A program made the translations under genes and the position numbers. The notes beneath the pieces were generated by a model that saw only the letters and a program-made list of their open reading frames with translations, made no database searches and had not been told where the DNA came from. DNA of 64,000 bases from Phaseolibacter flectens ATCC 12775 (GTDB lineage: Bacteria > Pseudomonadota > Gammaproteobacteria > Enterobacterales > Enterobacteriaceae): contig NZ_JAEE01000001.1 in the NCBI RefSeq assembly GCF_000518745.1, positions 741,084 to 805,083 on the forward strand, in the 5' to 3' direction. Each line of letters begins with the position of its first letter. Position 1 is the stretch's first letter. Below, piece after piece: positions 43,828 to 50,345 of the stretch.

Positions 43828-43960
43828 AAACCCTACCTCTTTTCGCCTTTTCTAAACACTGCCTTAATTTTTTTGCAGCTACCAAAGAAAAACCGCCTAC
43901 TTGGGCGGCTCGTTGTTTTGCTTTTTCTTCTCTAATTTTTGACTTGTTAATATTATTCAT
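43820..43960 (-). CDS. Small basic protein upstream of O
   Basis: A 46-residue Lys/Arg-rich frame (MNNINKSKIREEKAKQRAAQ.. to RGRVYE) with AGGA about 10 bases before its ATG. Its stop overlaps the O start region by 8 bases. Its DNA also contains a hairpin with U run (CCGCCC-AAGTA-GGCGG-TTTTT on the - strand), so the stretch may act as a terminator as well as, or instead of, coding. Confidence 0.5.
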   Translation of the reverse strand: MNNINKSKIREEKAKQRAAQVGGFSLVAAKKLRQCLEKAKRGRVYE

Positions 43961-43980
43961 GTAGATTTATTCCTGTATTT

Positions 43981-44310
43981 TTACTCAAACGCAAAGCTCC
44001 TTTGTGGTTGTGCGCATCGGGGCTTTTTCTTAGATAGCAATTCTTCCATTTTATCCAGTTTCTTCTCTAGTCTGCTCATTGTTCCGACTAAATCAAGTTC
44101 TGGTGTTTCCATTCCGGCAAAAGCCAATATCAAACTCATTAACTTCATTGAGCTGTACTTCTGTTTGCCTGTTGCAGTCTTTAATCTGCTTACTGCCGCG
44201 TCATTCAAACCGAGCATCTTAGCTAGCTTTGTCTGACCCCGTACTGAAATCTTTGAAAGTAAGTAACTCTCAATCTGTAATGCTTTCTTGCGTTCTTTTG
44301 CGAATTCCAT
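43981..44310 (-). CDS. cII: CII-like transcriptional activator
   Basis: A 109-residue CII-family protein: N-terminal MEFAKERKKALQIESYLLSKI, then the HTH (GQTKLAKMLGLNDAAVSRLKT) and an oligomerisation helix, as in lambda CII (97 aa). It would activate repressor and integrase promoters and decide lysogeny. It follows cro and nutR. Confidence 0.88.
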   Translation of the reverse strand: MEFAKERKKALQIESYLLSKISVRGQTKLAKMLGLNDAAVSRLKTATGKQKYSSMKLMSLILAFAGMETPELDLVGTMSRLEKKLDKMEELLSKKKPRCAQPQRSFAFE

Positions 44311-44371
44311 TTGTTAATATCCCTGTGTGTTTAGTTGAACGTTCAGCTAATAGCTGACGTTTAAGTTAGTT

Positions 44372-44407
44372 CCCTGGTATTCCGAGGGGCGCATATTTTT
44401 AAAGAGC
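44372..44407 (-). promoter_or_regulatory. nutR-like antitermination site
   Basis: On the - strand GCTCTTTAAAAATATGC (44407-44391) is a boxA-like sequence, followed by the hairpin CCCTCGG-AATA-CCAGGG (44389-44372, one bulged C) as boxB. It lies between cro and cII, exactly like lambda nutR. The boxA and its ATATGC tail recur at the left site (46361). Confidence 0.72.
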
Positions 44408-44415
44408 TAATTAAA

Positions 44416-44643
44416 TTAAGCGGACAGCAATTTCTTTTTGCTCAAATCTAGCAAATCTAAGGCTTTATACTGACCGTGAGAAATTTCTTCTATTTTGTCT
44501 GCGTAATTGGTTTTACCGAAAAACTCAGTCTTTGGAAGAAAGCCATTTTTGAGCCATTTGTACACGGCTCTCTCACTAACTCCACAAGCCTGAGCCACTT
44601 TTGTTATTCCTATGCTTTTTATTGGCTCGTCTAATCTGTGCAT
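44416..44643 (-). CDS. cro: Cro-like repressor
   Basis: A 75-residue HTH protein (ITKVAQACGVSERAVYKWLKNG) that is the first gene of the rightward-type early operon, divergent from the cI-like gene. It should repress the immunity promoters during lytic growth. The shared operator palindrome lies just upstream. Confidence 0.83.
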   Translation of the reverse strand: MHRLDEPIKSIGITKVAQACGVSERAVYKWLKNGFLPKTEFFGKTNYADKIEEISHGQYKALDLLDLSKKKLLSA

Positions 44644-44658
44644 TTAACTTCCTCTCTC

Positions 44659-44671
44659 GTACTTTAAGTAC
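44659..44671. promoter_or_regulatory. Immunity operator at the cro promoter
   Basis: GTACTTTAAGTAC is a perfect palindrome between cro and cI. On the - strand TTGCAA, a 16-base spacer and CATAAT (ending near 44672) make a plausible cro promoter overlapping it. A related palindrome, GTACTTTTGGTAC, stands at the other early promoter (46252). Confidence 0.65.
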
Positions 44672-44738
44672 ATATTATGCTTGAACTGAAAGTTTTTGCA
44701 AGTAGTTTAAAATCGTACCTATGGTTCATGGTGAAAAT

Positions 44739-45140
44739 ATGCGTAAAGAATTCGCCCTACGCCTCGCGCAGGCTTGCAAACAAAAAGGGCTTGATGATCA
44801 CGGTAGAGGCATGGCGATAGCCAGAGCGCTTAATGTGACATCAAAAGGTGTAAGTAAGTGGCTAAACGCTGAGTCTTTGCCACGTCAAGAAAAAATGAAT
44901 GCATTAGCTAAATTTCTTGGGGTAAACGTCGTGTGGCTACAGCATGGAGATGGAGAAGACGGCTATGATAATAAAAAAAGGCACGACCTCAGCAAAAGAG
45001 AAGAAATATTATTAGAACTTTTTGGTGAACTTCCCGAAAGCGAAGCAGATGCACTGTTAAAAGCTCTTGAAGAGAAAAAACGGCATTACGACGAACTATA
45101 CAAAGAACTGAGCGCAAAACGCCATAATAAGGCATCTTAA
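44739..45140 (+). CDS. cI: Prophage repressor, short CI-type without peptidase domain
   Basis: A 133-residue repressor. The N-terminal HTH (GMAIARALNVTSKGVSKWLNAESLPR) is followed by a charged helical tail (ESEADALLKALEEKKRHYDEL). It lacks the S24/LexA-type Ser-Lys peptidase domain, so RecA cannot stimulate its cleavage. In this it resembles the non-cleavable repressors of Gifsy phages, which are removed by antirepressors. ATG 44739 has GGTGA just upstream; ATG 44721 is an alternative. It is divergent from cro. Confidence 0.85.
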   Translation: MRKEFALRLAQACKQKGLDDHGRGMAIARALNVTSKGVSKWLNAESLPRQEKMNALAKFLGVNVVWLQHGDGEDGYDNKKRHDLSKREEILLELFGELPESEADALLKALEEKKRHYDELYKELSAKRHNKAS

Positions 45141-45254
45141 CAAGTTGAAGGAATGTCGTTAATTGGATTATTTCAATGCGGGCGTAGCTGTAGAGGCTAA
45201 GATGCGGTTTTTGTGAATTTATGTTTTCTTTGAATAAATGAAGATGAGGGATTT

Positions 45255-45674
45255 ATGAACAATGAAAAGATAGCCTTTCTTTGTCCTATTCATGGAATGG
45301 AAAGAGATGGGTTAAAGTCTTCAAACATGTCCCCGTTATTGGTTTTAGACTGCGAGGAGTTCCCATCAATAACTGATGTTAACTTTGCCGTGTTTTTTGT
45401 CGGTCTATCTCACAACCAGTCTTATTACCTAAAATTATCTATGTATGTTGATGAGGGTAAAGTTTTAAAAAGCATTGCTGATGAGGTTGGAACACACCTT
45501 AGAGTTAAAGACATTTTAAATAATGAAGATGATATAGCCGCATCAATTAACTTAACATTTAGAAACATCCAGATTGAGAAGGTGGGTAACTACCTCGTTG
45601 AAGCAGAGCTTATAAAAGATGGATTGAAGGTCGACTCTAACAGGGCATTTTTCAGAGTATCGGAGGCTTATTAA
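45255..45674 (+). CDS. Unknown protein expressed with the repressor (moron)
   Basis: A 139-residue soluble protein of alternating beta-strands (LLVLDCEEFPSITDVNFAVFFVGL at about 27-50, and a closing GNYLVEAELIKDGLKVDSN), reminiscent of immunoglobulin-like DUF6941 proteins but not firmly assignable. It starts at ATG 45255 with GAGGGA upstream and ends TTAATG, overlapping the next gene. Genes directly behind cI are usually lysogen-expressed, as rexAB in lambda, so exclusion or defence is possible. Confidence 0.65.
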   Translation: MNNEKIAFLCPIHGMERDGLKSSNMSPLLVLDCEEFPSITDVNFAVFFVGLSHNQSYYLKLSMYVDEGKVLKSIADEVGTHLRVKDILNNEDDIAASINLTFRNIQIEKVGNYLVEAELIKDGLKVDSNRAFFRVSEAY

Positions 45675-46087
45675 TGCCTAACGAAAAGATAGTGACACCT
45701 ATCGAGAAAGGAAGCGAGTACAGGTCGATGGCAAAAAGAAAGAATGTTGACACCTATTCCAATAGAGGTCAAGATAACGCAAGTTATGGTGGTGGGAATG
45801 GTGGAGGTGGCGACATGCTGGAGCCAAGAGTAGCTCGATTAGAGTCCGATGTTAGCTACATTAGAAGAGATATTGACGAGCTAAAAGGTGATTTCAAATT
45901 AGTTAATCAAAACATGATTATTGCCCTTGAACGGCTAGAATCAATCAAAGAATCACTAACTAAAAAACCGTCTACTGATACTGTCGATAAAAAAATATCT
46001 GATGCGAAACTCGCCATTTTGCTTGGCGTTCCAGGAATAATTGCATTAGGCACAGCCATTTATAAAGCAGTTCAACACTTCTTCTAA
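45674..46087 (+). CDS. Coiled-coil, tail-anchored membrane protein (moron)
   Basis: A 137-residue protein: a Gly/Asn-rich N-terminal third (about 35-47), a coiled coil (VARLESDVSYIRRDIDELKGD, 52-95), and one C-terminal membrane helix (about 113-131). GGAGG stands 8 bases before its ATG, and it is coupled to the previous gene by TAATG. The pair forms a two-gene unit behind the repressor, ended by a strong terminator. A superinfection exclusion or sensor-effector role is a guess. Confidence 0.65.
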   Translation: MPNEKIVTPIEKGSEYRSMAKRKNVDTYSNRGQDNASYGGGNGGGGDMLEPRVARLESDVSYIRRDIDELKGDFKLVNQNMIIALERLESIKESLTKKPSTDTVDKKISDAKLAILLGVPGIIALGTAIYKAVQHFF

Positions 46088-46094
46088 TTAACAC

Positions 46095-46118
46095 TCCCGC
46101 TCCGGCGGGATTTTTTTT
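46095..46118 (+). terminator. Terminator of the repressor operon
   Basis: TCCCGC-TCCG-GCGGGA followed by eight Ts. It starts 8 bases after the stop of the coiled-coil gene. Confidence 0.9.
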
Positions 46119-46251
46119 CGCCCCTACCCCACCTATCGCACCATCAATTCCTAATACTTAGCCGCAAAGTGCGATTTTATTCAAAATTACGCAAGTAATA
46201 AAAATAAAAACCAATTAAAAACAGTTAGTTAATTAGTTACATCTCAATTTC

Positions 46252-46293
46252 GTACTTTTGGTACTTGACTGAGTAGTACTGATAGTTCAATAT
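46252..46293 (+). promoter_or_regulatory. pL-like promoter with immunity operator
   Basis: GTACTTTTGGTAC (46252-46264) directly precedes TTGACT (46265-46270); after 17 bases CAATAT (46288-46293) forms the -10. The palindrome resembles the one at cro, so repressor or Cro should control this early promoter too. Confidence 0.68.
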
Positions 46294-46360
46294 TACCTTA
46301 TCGAGACGAAACATCGAGGCGGTAAATGTATTTTCTACCGCGCCAGACAATTGTCAGGCT

Positions 46361-46395
46361 GCTTCTTTAAAAATATGCCCCTGTGAACACACAGG
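46361..46395 (+). promoter_or_regulatory. nutL-like antitermination site
   Basis: GCTTCTTTAAAAATATGC (boxA-like) is followed by the hairpin CCTGTG-AACA-CACAGG (46380-46395) as boxB. The boxA part is nearly the same as at nutR (44391-44407). It lies about 70 bases downstream of the pL-like promoter. Confidence 0.72.
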
Positions 46396-46429
46396 CCGGA
46401 GTGAGATCTTCGGGGAATAATCACCGAGA

Positions 46430-46481
46430 GTGACTGCTCCCCGCCCGCATTGGGCGAGGGTTTACGGCGTTTTTCGCTAAG
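46430..46481 (+). repeat. 52-bp perfect repeat, copy 1
   Basis: Identical to 52795-52846. It contains two short hairpins: CGCCC-GCATT-GGGCG and GCG-TTTTT-CGC. It lies in the leader between nutL and the N-like gene. Confidence 0.85.
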
Positions 46482-46576
46482 TGGATCTGTATCGGGACAG
46501 CAGTTAGCGCAAACTTAGATAGAGCTGTAATGTCGCGTTGATTATTCCACCAAAGAACTTACAGAGGATTCTAACA

Positions 46577-46717
46577 ATGAATAGAGATCAAAGACGCATG
46601 ACTGCTTATAACGCAAAGAAATCCAACCAAGAAGTACAGAAGCTATCTAAACGCAAAGCAACGACTCGCTGCGACAAAGCGGTTAACTTCACTCTGAATC
46701 TACGAGATAGAAAGTAG
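46577..46717 (+). CDS. Small basic protein in the position of lambda N
   Basis: A 46-residue Arg/Lys-rich protein (MNRDQRRMTAYNAKKSNQEV, then KLSKRKATTR, ending LRDRK). GAGGA stands about 8 bases before the ATG. It is the first gene after the pL-like promoter and nutL site. A short basic protein here could be the antiterminator that binds boxB, although it is much smaller than lambda N (107 aa). Confidence 0.6.
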   Translation: MNRDQRRMTAYNAKKSNQEVQKLSKRKATTRCDKAVNFTLNLRDRK

Positions 46718-46801
46718 TGAGGCAGGCTCTATCTGCATCCCGGATGTTGCGATCTATTTCGCAGGTCATCGTAAATCAAATCAAGTAACAGCGAGGTGAG
46801 T

Positions 46802-47065
46802 ATGGAAATTAAAAAATTAATTGATGAAATATCAGAAATTGAAAGAAGAACAAGGCAGGCAAATGGCTTGCTAGAAACGCATGAGAGATGCCAAATCAAA
46901 TTGGTGGTTTGTGCAACTAACGATTCTTCAATCAGAGCAAGTGCTGATAACGATTTTCTCATTGAAGCTGTAAAGTCTGCGAGAAAAGCTGACATTCTGC
47001 GACTAGAAAAGCTAAGAGAAGCGGTTCGTGTTGTAGAGAAAGTTATAGACGGAATTGTCGATTAA
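46802..47065 (+). CDS. Hypothetical early phage protein
   Basis: An 87-residue, largely helical protein (EIKKLIDEISEIERRTRQAN, ..ADILRLEKLREAVRVVEKVI). GAGG lies 5 bases before ATG 46802; a GTG at 46796 is a less likely start. Family unknown. It belongs to the leftward-type early operon. Confidence 0.6.
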   Translation: MEIKKLIDEISEIERRTRQANGLLETHERCQIKLVVCATNDSSIRASADNDFLIEAVKSARKADILRLEKLREAVRVVEKVIDGIVD

Positions 47066-47176
47066 TGTACGTCGTCATGAATAGATAGCTACTCACTCCC
47101 TACCCATTGCTAGGCAATGGTCACTAGCTTATTGAATAGATACAGGTCGATTAGGCTGCTTTTTTAAGGAATTAAA

Positions 47177-47563
47177 ATGAATATTAATGAGTTAACAATC
47201 GGGCAAGCAAAAGAGTTAATCCAAATTTTTGGTTGTGCAAGTCAAGTCCCCGCGATTGAATTTGGTAAGCAGTTCATCGGGCAAAAAGTAATTATCAGAA
47301 CTAATTCAGCTGGGGTCTGGTTCGGAACGTTAATCGAAAAATCCGGATCAGAAGTTATTCTTTCAGAAGCTAGAAGATTGTGGTTCTGGAAGGCAGCTAA
47401 GTCTATATCACTTTCAGCAGTAGCCGAATACGGAATAGTACAAAGAGAATCAAAAATAACCGCGCCAGTCACTAAAGTGTGGCTTGAAGCAATTGAAATA
47501 CTTGAATTGTCAAAAACCTGTATTAAAAGCATCGAGGGGGCGGAAATTGTCGAGGTTAATTAA
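47177..47563 (+). CDS. DUF6948-type early phage protein
   Basis: A 128-residue protein starting MNINELTIGQAKELIQIFG, with VGxKVIIRTNSAGVWFGTL-like core and a SEVILSEARRLWFWKAAKSISLS block. This is a recurrent enteric-phage family (DUF6948 as I recall), often followed by a Gly-rich repeat gene, as here. It ends 17 bases inside that next gene. Function unknown. Confidence 0.7.
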   Translation: MNINELTIGQAKELIQIFGCASQVPAIEFGKQFIGQKVIIRTNSAGVWFGTLIEKSGSEVILSEARRLWFWKAAKSISLSAVAEYGIVQRESKITAPVTKVWLEAIEILELSKTCIKSIEGAEIVEVN

Positions 47564-47888
47564 GCCGTTGATATTTTGCCATGGCAATGGCGATGGCGAT
47601 GGCTATGGCGATGGCTATGGCTATGGCTATGGCGATGGATATGTCTCTGGCTATGGCTATGGCAATGGCTATGGATATGGCTCTGGCTATGGATATGGCT
47701 CTGGCGATGGATATGGCTATGGCGATGGCTCTGGCTATGGATATGGCTCTGGCTATGGCGATGGCTCTGGCTATGGATATGGCTCTGGCTATGGCGATGG
47801 CTCTGGCTATGGATATGGCTCTGGCTCTGGCCATGGCAATGGCAATGGTGCTGGCTCTTGCTCTGGATATGGCTCTGGCGATGGCTAG
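47547..47888 (+). CDS. Gly-Tyr/Asp/Ser repeat protein encoded by a hexanucleotide array
   Basis: In this frame the array reads as strict Gly-X alternation (X = Asp, Tyr, Ser, Asn), about 95 residues long, and ends with TAG exactly where the array ends, which argues that this is the used frame. Start is uncertain: TTG 47547 has GAGGGGG 6 bases upstream; an ATG at 47484 is deeper inside the previous gene. A low-complexity, flexible protein; role unknown. Three + and two - strand frames are open through the array for purely compositional reasons. Confidence 0.55.
   Translation: MSRLIKPLIFCHGNGDGDGYGDGYGYGYGDGYVSGYGYGNGYGYGSGYGYGSGDGYGYGDGSGYGYGSGYGDGSGYGYGSGYGDGSGYGYGSGSGHGNGNGAGSCSGYGSGDG
47579..47887. 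repeat. Hexanucleotide tandem array
   Basis: About 51 units of the type GGC-TAT, GGC-GAT, GGC-TCT, with a higher-order 36-base unit repeated three times at about 47720-47830. Such an array should change length by slippage or recombination without shifting the frame. Confidence 0.9.
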
Positions 47889-47945
47889 CAGAGTCGAAAT
47901 ACACTCAAAGGCGTGGGCTGATGCAAGCTGAAAGCACGTTGTGAG

Positions 47946-47970
47946 TAACCCCCTACAGCTCATTTAAGAG
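47946..47970 (+). repeat. 25-bp direct repeat, copy 1
   Basis: TAACCCCCTACAGCTCATTT followed by AAGAG; it recurs with one change at 48254-48278. The two copies bracket the gene at 47978. Confidence 0.8.
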
Positions 47971-47977
47971 ATTAATT

Positions 47978-48253
47978 ATGACTATTGATGATTATATGAA
48001 ATTACGACCACTACCAAAATTTGGGAGAGTGGTTAAAGTTGACTTTGATGCTTTGCGCATGGGGGGAGGATGCGACGGCGCTATTTTTGATGTCGACACA
48101 GTTGTAGAGAGAAAAGTAAGACGCGTAAGGCATAACAATGGCTGGAAATGGCAGTTAGTTAGAGATTCTCTTGATCAGGAATCTTGGGATTACTATTTCT
48201 GTCAGGACAAAGAATCGCTGGATGAAATTAATTATCAATACGGCCTTATATAG
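47978..48253 (+). CDS. Hypothetical early phage protein
   Basis: A 91-residue protein (MTIDDYMKLRPLPKFGRVVK, then VRHNNGWKWQLVRDSLDQESWDYYF). AAGAG upstream of ATG, partly from the flanking repeat, may serve as ribosome site. It is bracketed by a 25-bp direct repeat, suggesting exchange as a cassette. No family recognised. Confidence 0.6.
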   Translation: MTIDDYMKLRPLPKFGRVVKVDFDALRMGGGCDGAIFDVDTVVERKVRRVRHNNGWKWQLVRDSLDQESWDYYFCQDKESLDEINYQYGLI

Positions 48254-48278
48254 TAACCCCCTATAGCTCATTTAAGAG
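48254..48278 (+). repeat. 25-bp direct repeat, copy 2
   Basis: Same as 47946-47970 except for one base (CTATAG for CTACAG). It begins right after the stop of the 47978 gene. Confidence 0.8.
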
Positions 48279-48379
48279 TGGGCTATGTGGGTAATACTGC
48301 CCTATGAACAGGATATGAGGATGTCTTGTTCTGATTAAATTAGATAAGTCTTCGCCCTTCATTCTTGAGGGGCTTTTTT

Positions 48380-48682
48380 ATGGGGGAGAGGAAAGTGGAA
48401 AAATTATACACTATTGAAAAAGTTCTTTATTTAGCTAATCAAGAAAGAGGGCTTAATGTTTCTCATACAGAAAAGTCTTGCACTGACTTAAGCGAGAGAG
48501 TCGAGCTACTGTTGTCGAAAGATTTATTGAAATTAGTTAACGAAGACGATTGCTCCAAATATTACAAAGTCACAAAAGAAGGAAAAATTAAATTGCTAAA
48601 AATGCAAATAGAGTACCGGAAAAATAACGGAAAGAGCGTAGATATTCACGAATTTGAGCTAAGCGAATTACTTGCAGTGTGA
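48380..48682 (+). CDS. Hypothetical early phage protein, possible winged helix
   Basis: A 100-residue protein (VEKLYTIEKVLYLANQER.., DLSERVELLLSKDLLKLV, YYKVTKEGKIKLLKM) whose pattern resembles a winged-helix. ATG 48380 has GAGGGG 9 bases upstream. It is followed by a terminator hairpin. Confidence 0.6.
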   Translation: MGERKVEKLYTIEKVLYLANQERGLNVSHTEKSCTDLSERVELLLSKDLLKLVNEDDCSKYYKVTKEGKIKLLKMQIEYRKNNGKSVDIHEFELSELLAV

Positions 48683-48704
48683 GCAGCCAATTAGCTGCTT
48701 TTTT
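48683..48704 (+). terminator. Terminator within the early operon
   Basis: GCAGC-CAATTA-GCTGC followed by TTTTTT. It lies right after the stop at 48682; passage would need the antitermination system. Confidence 0.75.
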
Positions 48705-48769
48705 ATGCCATAACATCAGCACATATTCAATGAGTGGTCGGTTATATGACAAACATTCAGGAGAGTGAC

Positions 48770-49708
48770 ATGACAGAAACAACAGATTTAGCAGTGCTGG
48801 AGATTAAACCTGAACAAGCCCCGGCGCTGTATGTTCAGAGTGGTTTGGATGGCTTCCTTGAACAAATTCGAAAATCAGTAAATGAGGTGCCAGATCTGAC
48901 CACAGCGAAAGGTCGTGCACGGGTAGCATCACTTGCAGCTCAGGTTTCACGTAGCAAGACAGCAATTGAGAAGCCCGGTCGTGAGTATTTAAAGCGACTC
49001 AAAGAAGCGGTAAAGCCAGCGGAAGCAGAAATTAAACGCTTTGTTGATGAGTGTGACGCTTTACGTGATGAAACGCGCCGACCTCTTACCGAATGGGAAG
49101 CTGAGCAAGAGCGAATCAAGGCAGAAGAGAAGTTCAACGCTGACCATGCCGAAGCTCTGGAAATGAACGCAGCATTTGATAAGGCACTGGCTGAGCGTAT
49201 TGAGTCAGACCACGAAATCGCTCTACTAATGAACGAAAAATTTGATCGCGATAAAGCAGAAGCAGCACGTATCGCTGAGCAACAGCGCATTGAGAATGAG
49301 CAACGCATTGCACGTGAAGCTGCGGAGCGCGTTAAACGTGAGGAAGAAGAAAAGGCCAGGCGTGAGCGTGAGGAAGCCGAGCGCCGCGAGCGTGAACTAC
49401 ATGCCGCTGTAGAAAGAGAAAGGCGTGAGCGTATCGCGGCAGAACAACGAGCAGAGCTTGACAAACAGAAAGCTATCGAAGAAGAACGACGTAAAGCGCA
49501 AGAAGCTGAGGAAAAGCGGCTGGCAGAAGATCGGCGTATCAAAGATGAATTAGGTAAGCGCACAGCGAACGAAAATCACCGAAAACGTATTGGATCCGAG
49601 GTGGTGGGCGGGCTAATCAATATTGTTGGACTAAGCAGAGAGCAAGCAATCAGTACATTTTCAGCTATTAAAGATGACAAAATACCACACACTAGCATTA
49701 ATTATTAA
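48770..49708 (+). CDS. Long coiled-coil protein of the recombination region
   Basis: A 312-residue protein. The N-terminal part (about 1-110; VPDLTTAKGRARVASLAAQVSRSKTAIEK) resembles DUF1351-like phage proteins; residues 120-270 are a highly charged coiled coil of Glu/Arg/Ala; the C-terminal part (IGSEVVGGLINIVGLSREQA) is conserved in phages that carry RecE-like genes nearby. AGGAG stands 6 bases before ATG 48770. Probably linked to recombination; activity unknown. Confidence 0.72.
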   Translation: MTETTDLAVLEIKPEQAPALYVQSGLDGFLEQIRKSVNEVPDLTTAKGRARVASLAAQVSRSKTAIEKPGREYLKRLKEAVKPAEAEIKRFVDECDALRDETRRPLTEWEAEQERIKAEEKFNADHAEALEMNAAFDKALAERIESDHEIALLMNEKFDRDKAEAARIAEQQRIENEQRIAREAAERVKREEEEKARREREEAERRERELHAAVERERRERIAAEQRAELDKQKAIEEERRKAQEAEEKRLAEDRRIKDELGKRTANENHRKRIGSEVVGGLINIVGLSREQAISTFSAIKDDKIPHTSINY

Positions 49709-49727
49709 TCAAAACGGAGTAACGCTA

Positions 49728-49835
49728 ATGGCAAAAGCTATCGGCGGCGTCATTAGCGCCGCTAAATCACTATTAACAAAAATTAAAAATCTATTAGAAG
49801 AAGCAGCAAAAAGGAACACGGAGGCTTACGCATGA
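49728..49835 (+). CDS. Amphipathic small peptide
   Basis: A 35-residue frame with CGGAG 8 bases upstream. GGVISAAKSLLTKIKNLLEE would form an amphipathic helix like membrane-active peptides; the tail KRNTEAYA is polar. It overlaps the next small gene by 4 bases. It could be a host-inhibitory or Kil-like peptide; this is inference. Confidence 0.55.
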   Translation: MAKAIGGVISAAKSLLTKIKNLLEEAAKRNTEAYA

Positions 49836-49936
49836 ATAAATTAATTTTTACAGTTAACGTCTTCACTAAATACTGTGTTCCGGATAATAAATATTGGCGG
49901 CTGCAAATGATTAAACTTAATGGGGTTGAGTTATGA
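49832..49936 (+). CDS. Small hypothetical protein (34 aa)
   Basis: MNKLIFTVNVFTKYCVPDNK.. to GVEL; GGAGG stands 9 bases before its ATG, and it overlaps both neighbours by 4 bases (ATGA). The chained overlaps argue that the whole run of small genes 49728-50341 is translated as a unit. Confidence 0.55.
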   Translation: MNKLIFTVNVFTKYCVPDNKYWRLQMIKLNGVEL

Positions 49937-50118
49937 CTAAATCTGAAATATTTAAAATTAAGCAAGCAGAAAACGAAATAATTAATATATGTAGAAAGAA
50001 TGGCATTGACGGAATCGGGCTGGGGCGGATCGGGATAAAGTTATCTAATATCGAGGCAAAAGAAAGAGACAAGATTTTTCAATCAAGAGGTGTCGACTAT
50101 GGATTACTACTCTCTTAA
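49933..50118 (+). CDS. Small hypothetical protein (61 aa)
   Basis: A helical, charged protein (MTKSEIFKIKQAENEIINIC, ..LSNIEAKERDKIF) coupled to its neighbours by a 4-base overlap upstream and a 20-base overlap downstream. No family recognised. Confidence 0.55.
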   Translation: MTKSEIFKIKQAENEIINICRKNGIDGIGLGRIGIKLSNIEAKERDKIFQSRGVDYGLLLS

Positions 50119-50341
50119 AGATAAAGCAGAAGATTACAGATGGTATATTCATGATAGAGCGCAGGAGATAATTGAGCTAGAAAGAGAAGAGTATAAGAAG
50201 ATAGATAAATTATTTCCTGAGAATTTAGAAGACTTTAATCCGAAAGATCCAAAATATTCAAAGTATTTAAATAATGACTTTGCACAAGAGCGTTACTCTG
50301 ATTTTGTATATGCAATAGTAGAGAAAAGTTTAAAGGGGTGA
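50099..50341 (+). CDS. Small acidic hypothetical protein (80 aa)
   Basis: [20 protein letters not shown].., with many Glu and Lys residues. AGAGG lies 8 bases before ATG 50099. It ends 4 bases before the RecE-like gene. No family recognised; perhaps a DNA-mimic-like or accessory factor, unproven. Confidence 0.58.
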   Translation: MDYYSLKDKAEDYRWYIHDRAQEIIELEREEYKKIDKLFPENLEDFNPKDPKYSKYLNNDFAQERYSDFVYAIVEKSLKG

Positions 50342-50345
50342 AAAT

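Larger units (their letters stand above)
46088..46576. promoter_or_regulatory. Leftward-operon control region
   Basis: A gene-free stretch that holds a terminator for the cI operon (46095), an operator-promoter (46252-46293), a nut site (46361-46395) and a 52-bp repeat (46430-46481), all listed separately. It is the equivalent of lambda pL-nutL-N leader. Confidence 0.75.

Noticed and set aside
47580..47887. Possible CRISPR array
   Set aside because: The repeats are contiguous hexamers with no spacers; nothing else in the window has repeat-spacer structure or cas genes.
47556..47963. Two - strand frames and two further + strand frames through the hexamer array
   Set aside because: A six-base repeat without stops is open in several frames; only the Gly-X frame ends at the array boundary and follows the upstream gene with a good ribosome site.
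48940..49563. 207-codon - strand frame rich in Ser/Arg
   Set aside because: Antisense of the Glu/Ala/Arg coiled-coil gene; composition is explained by that repeat.
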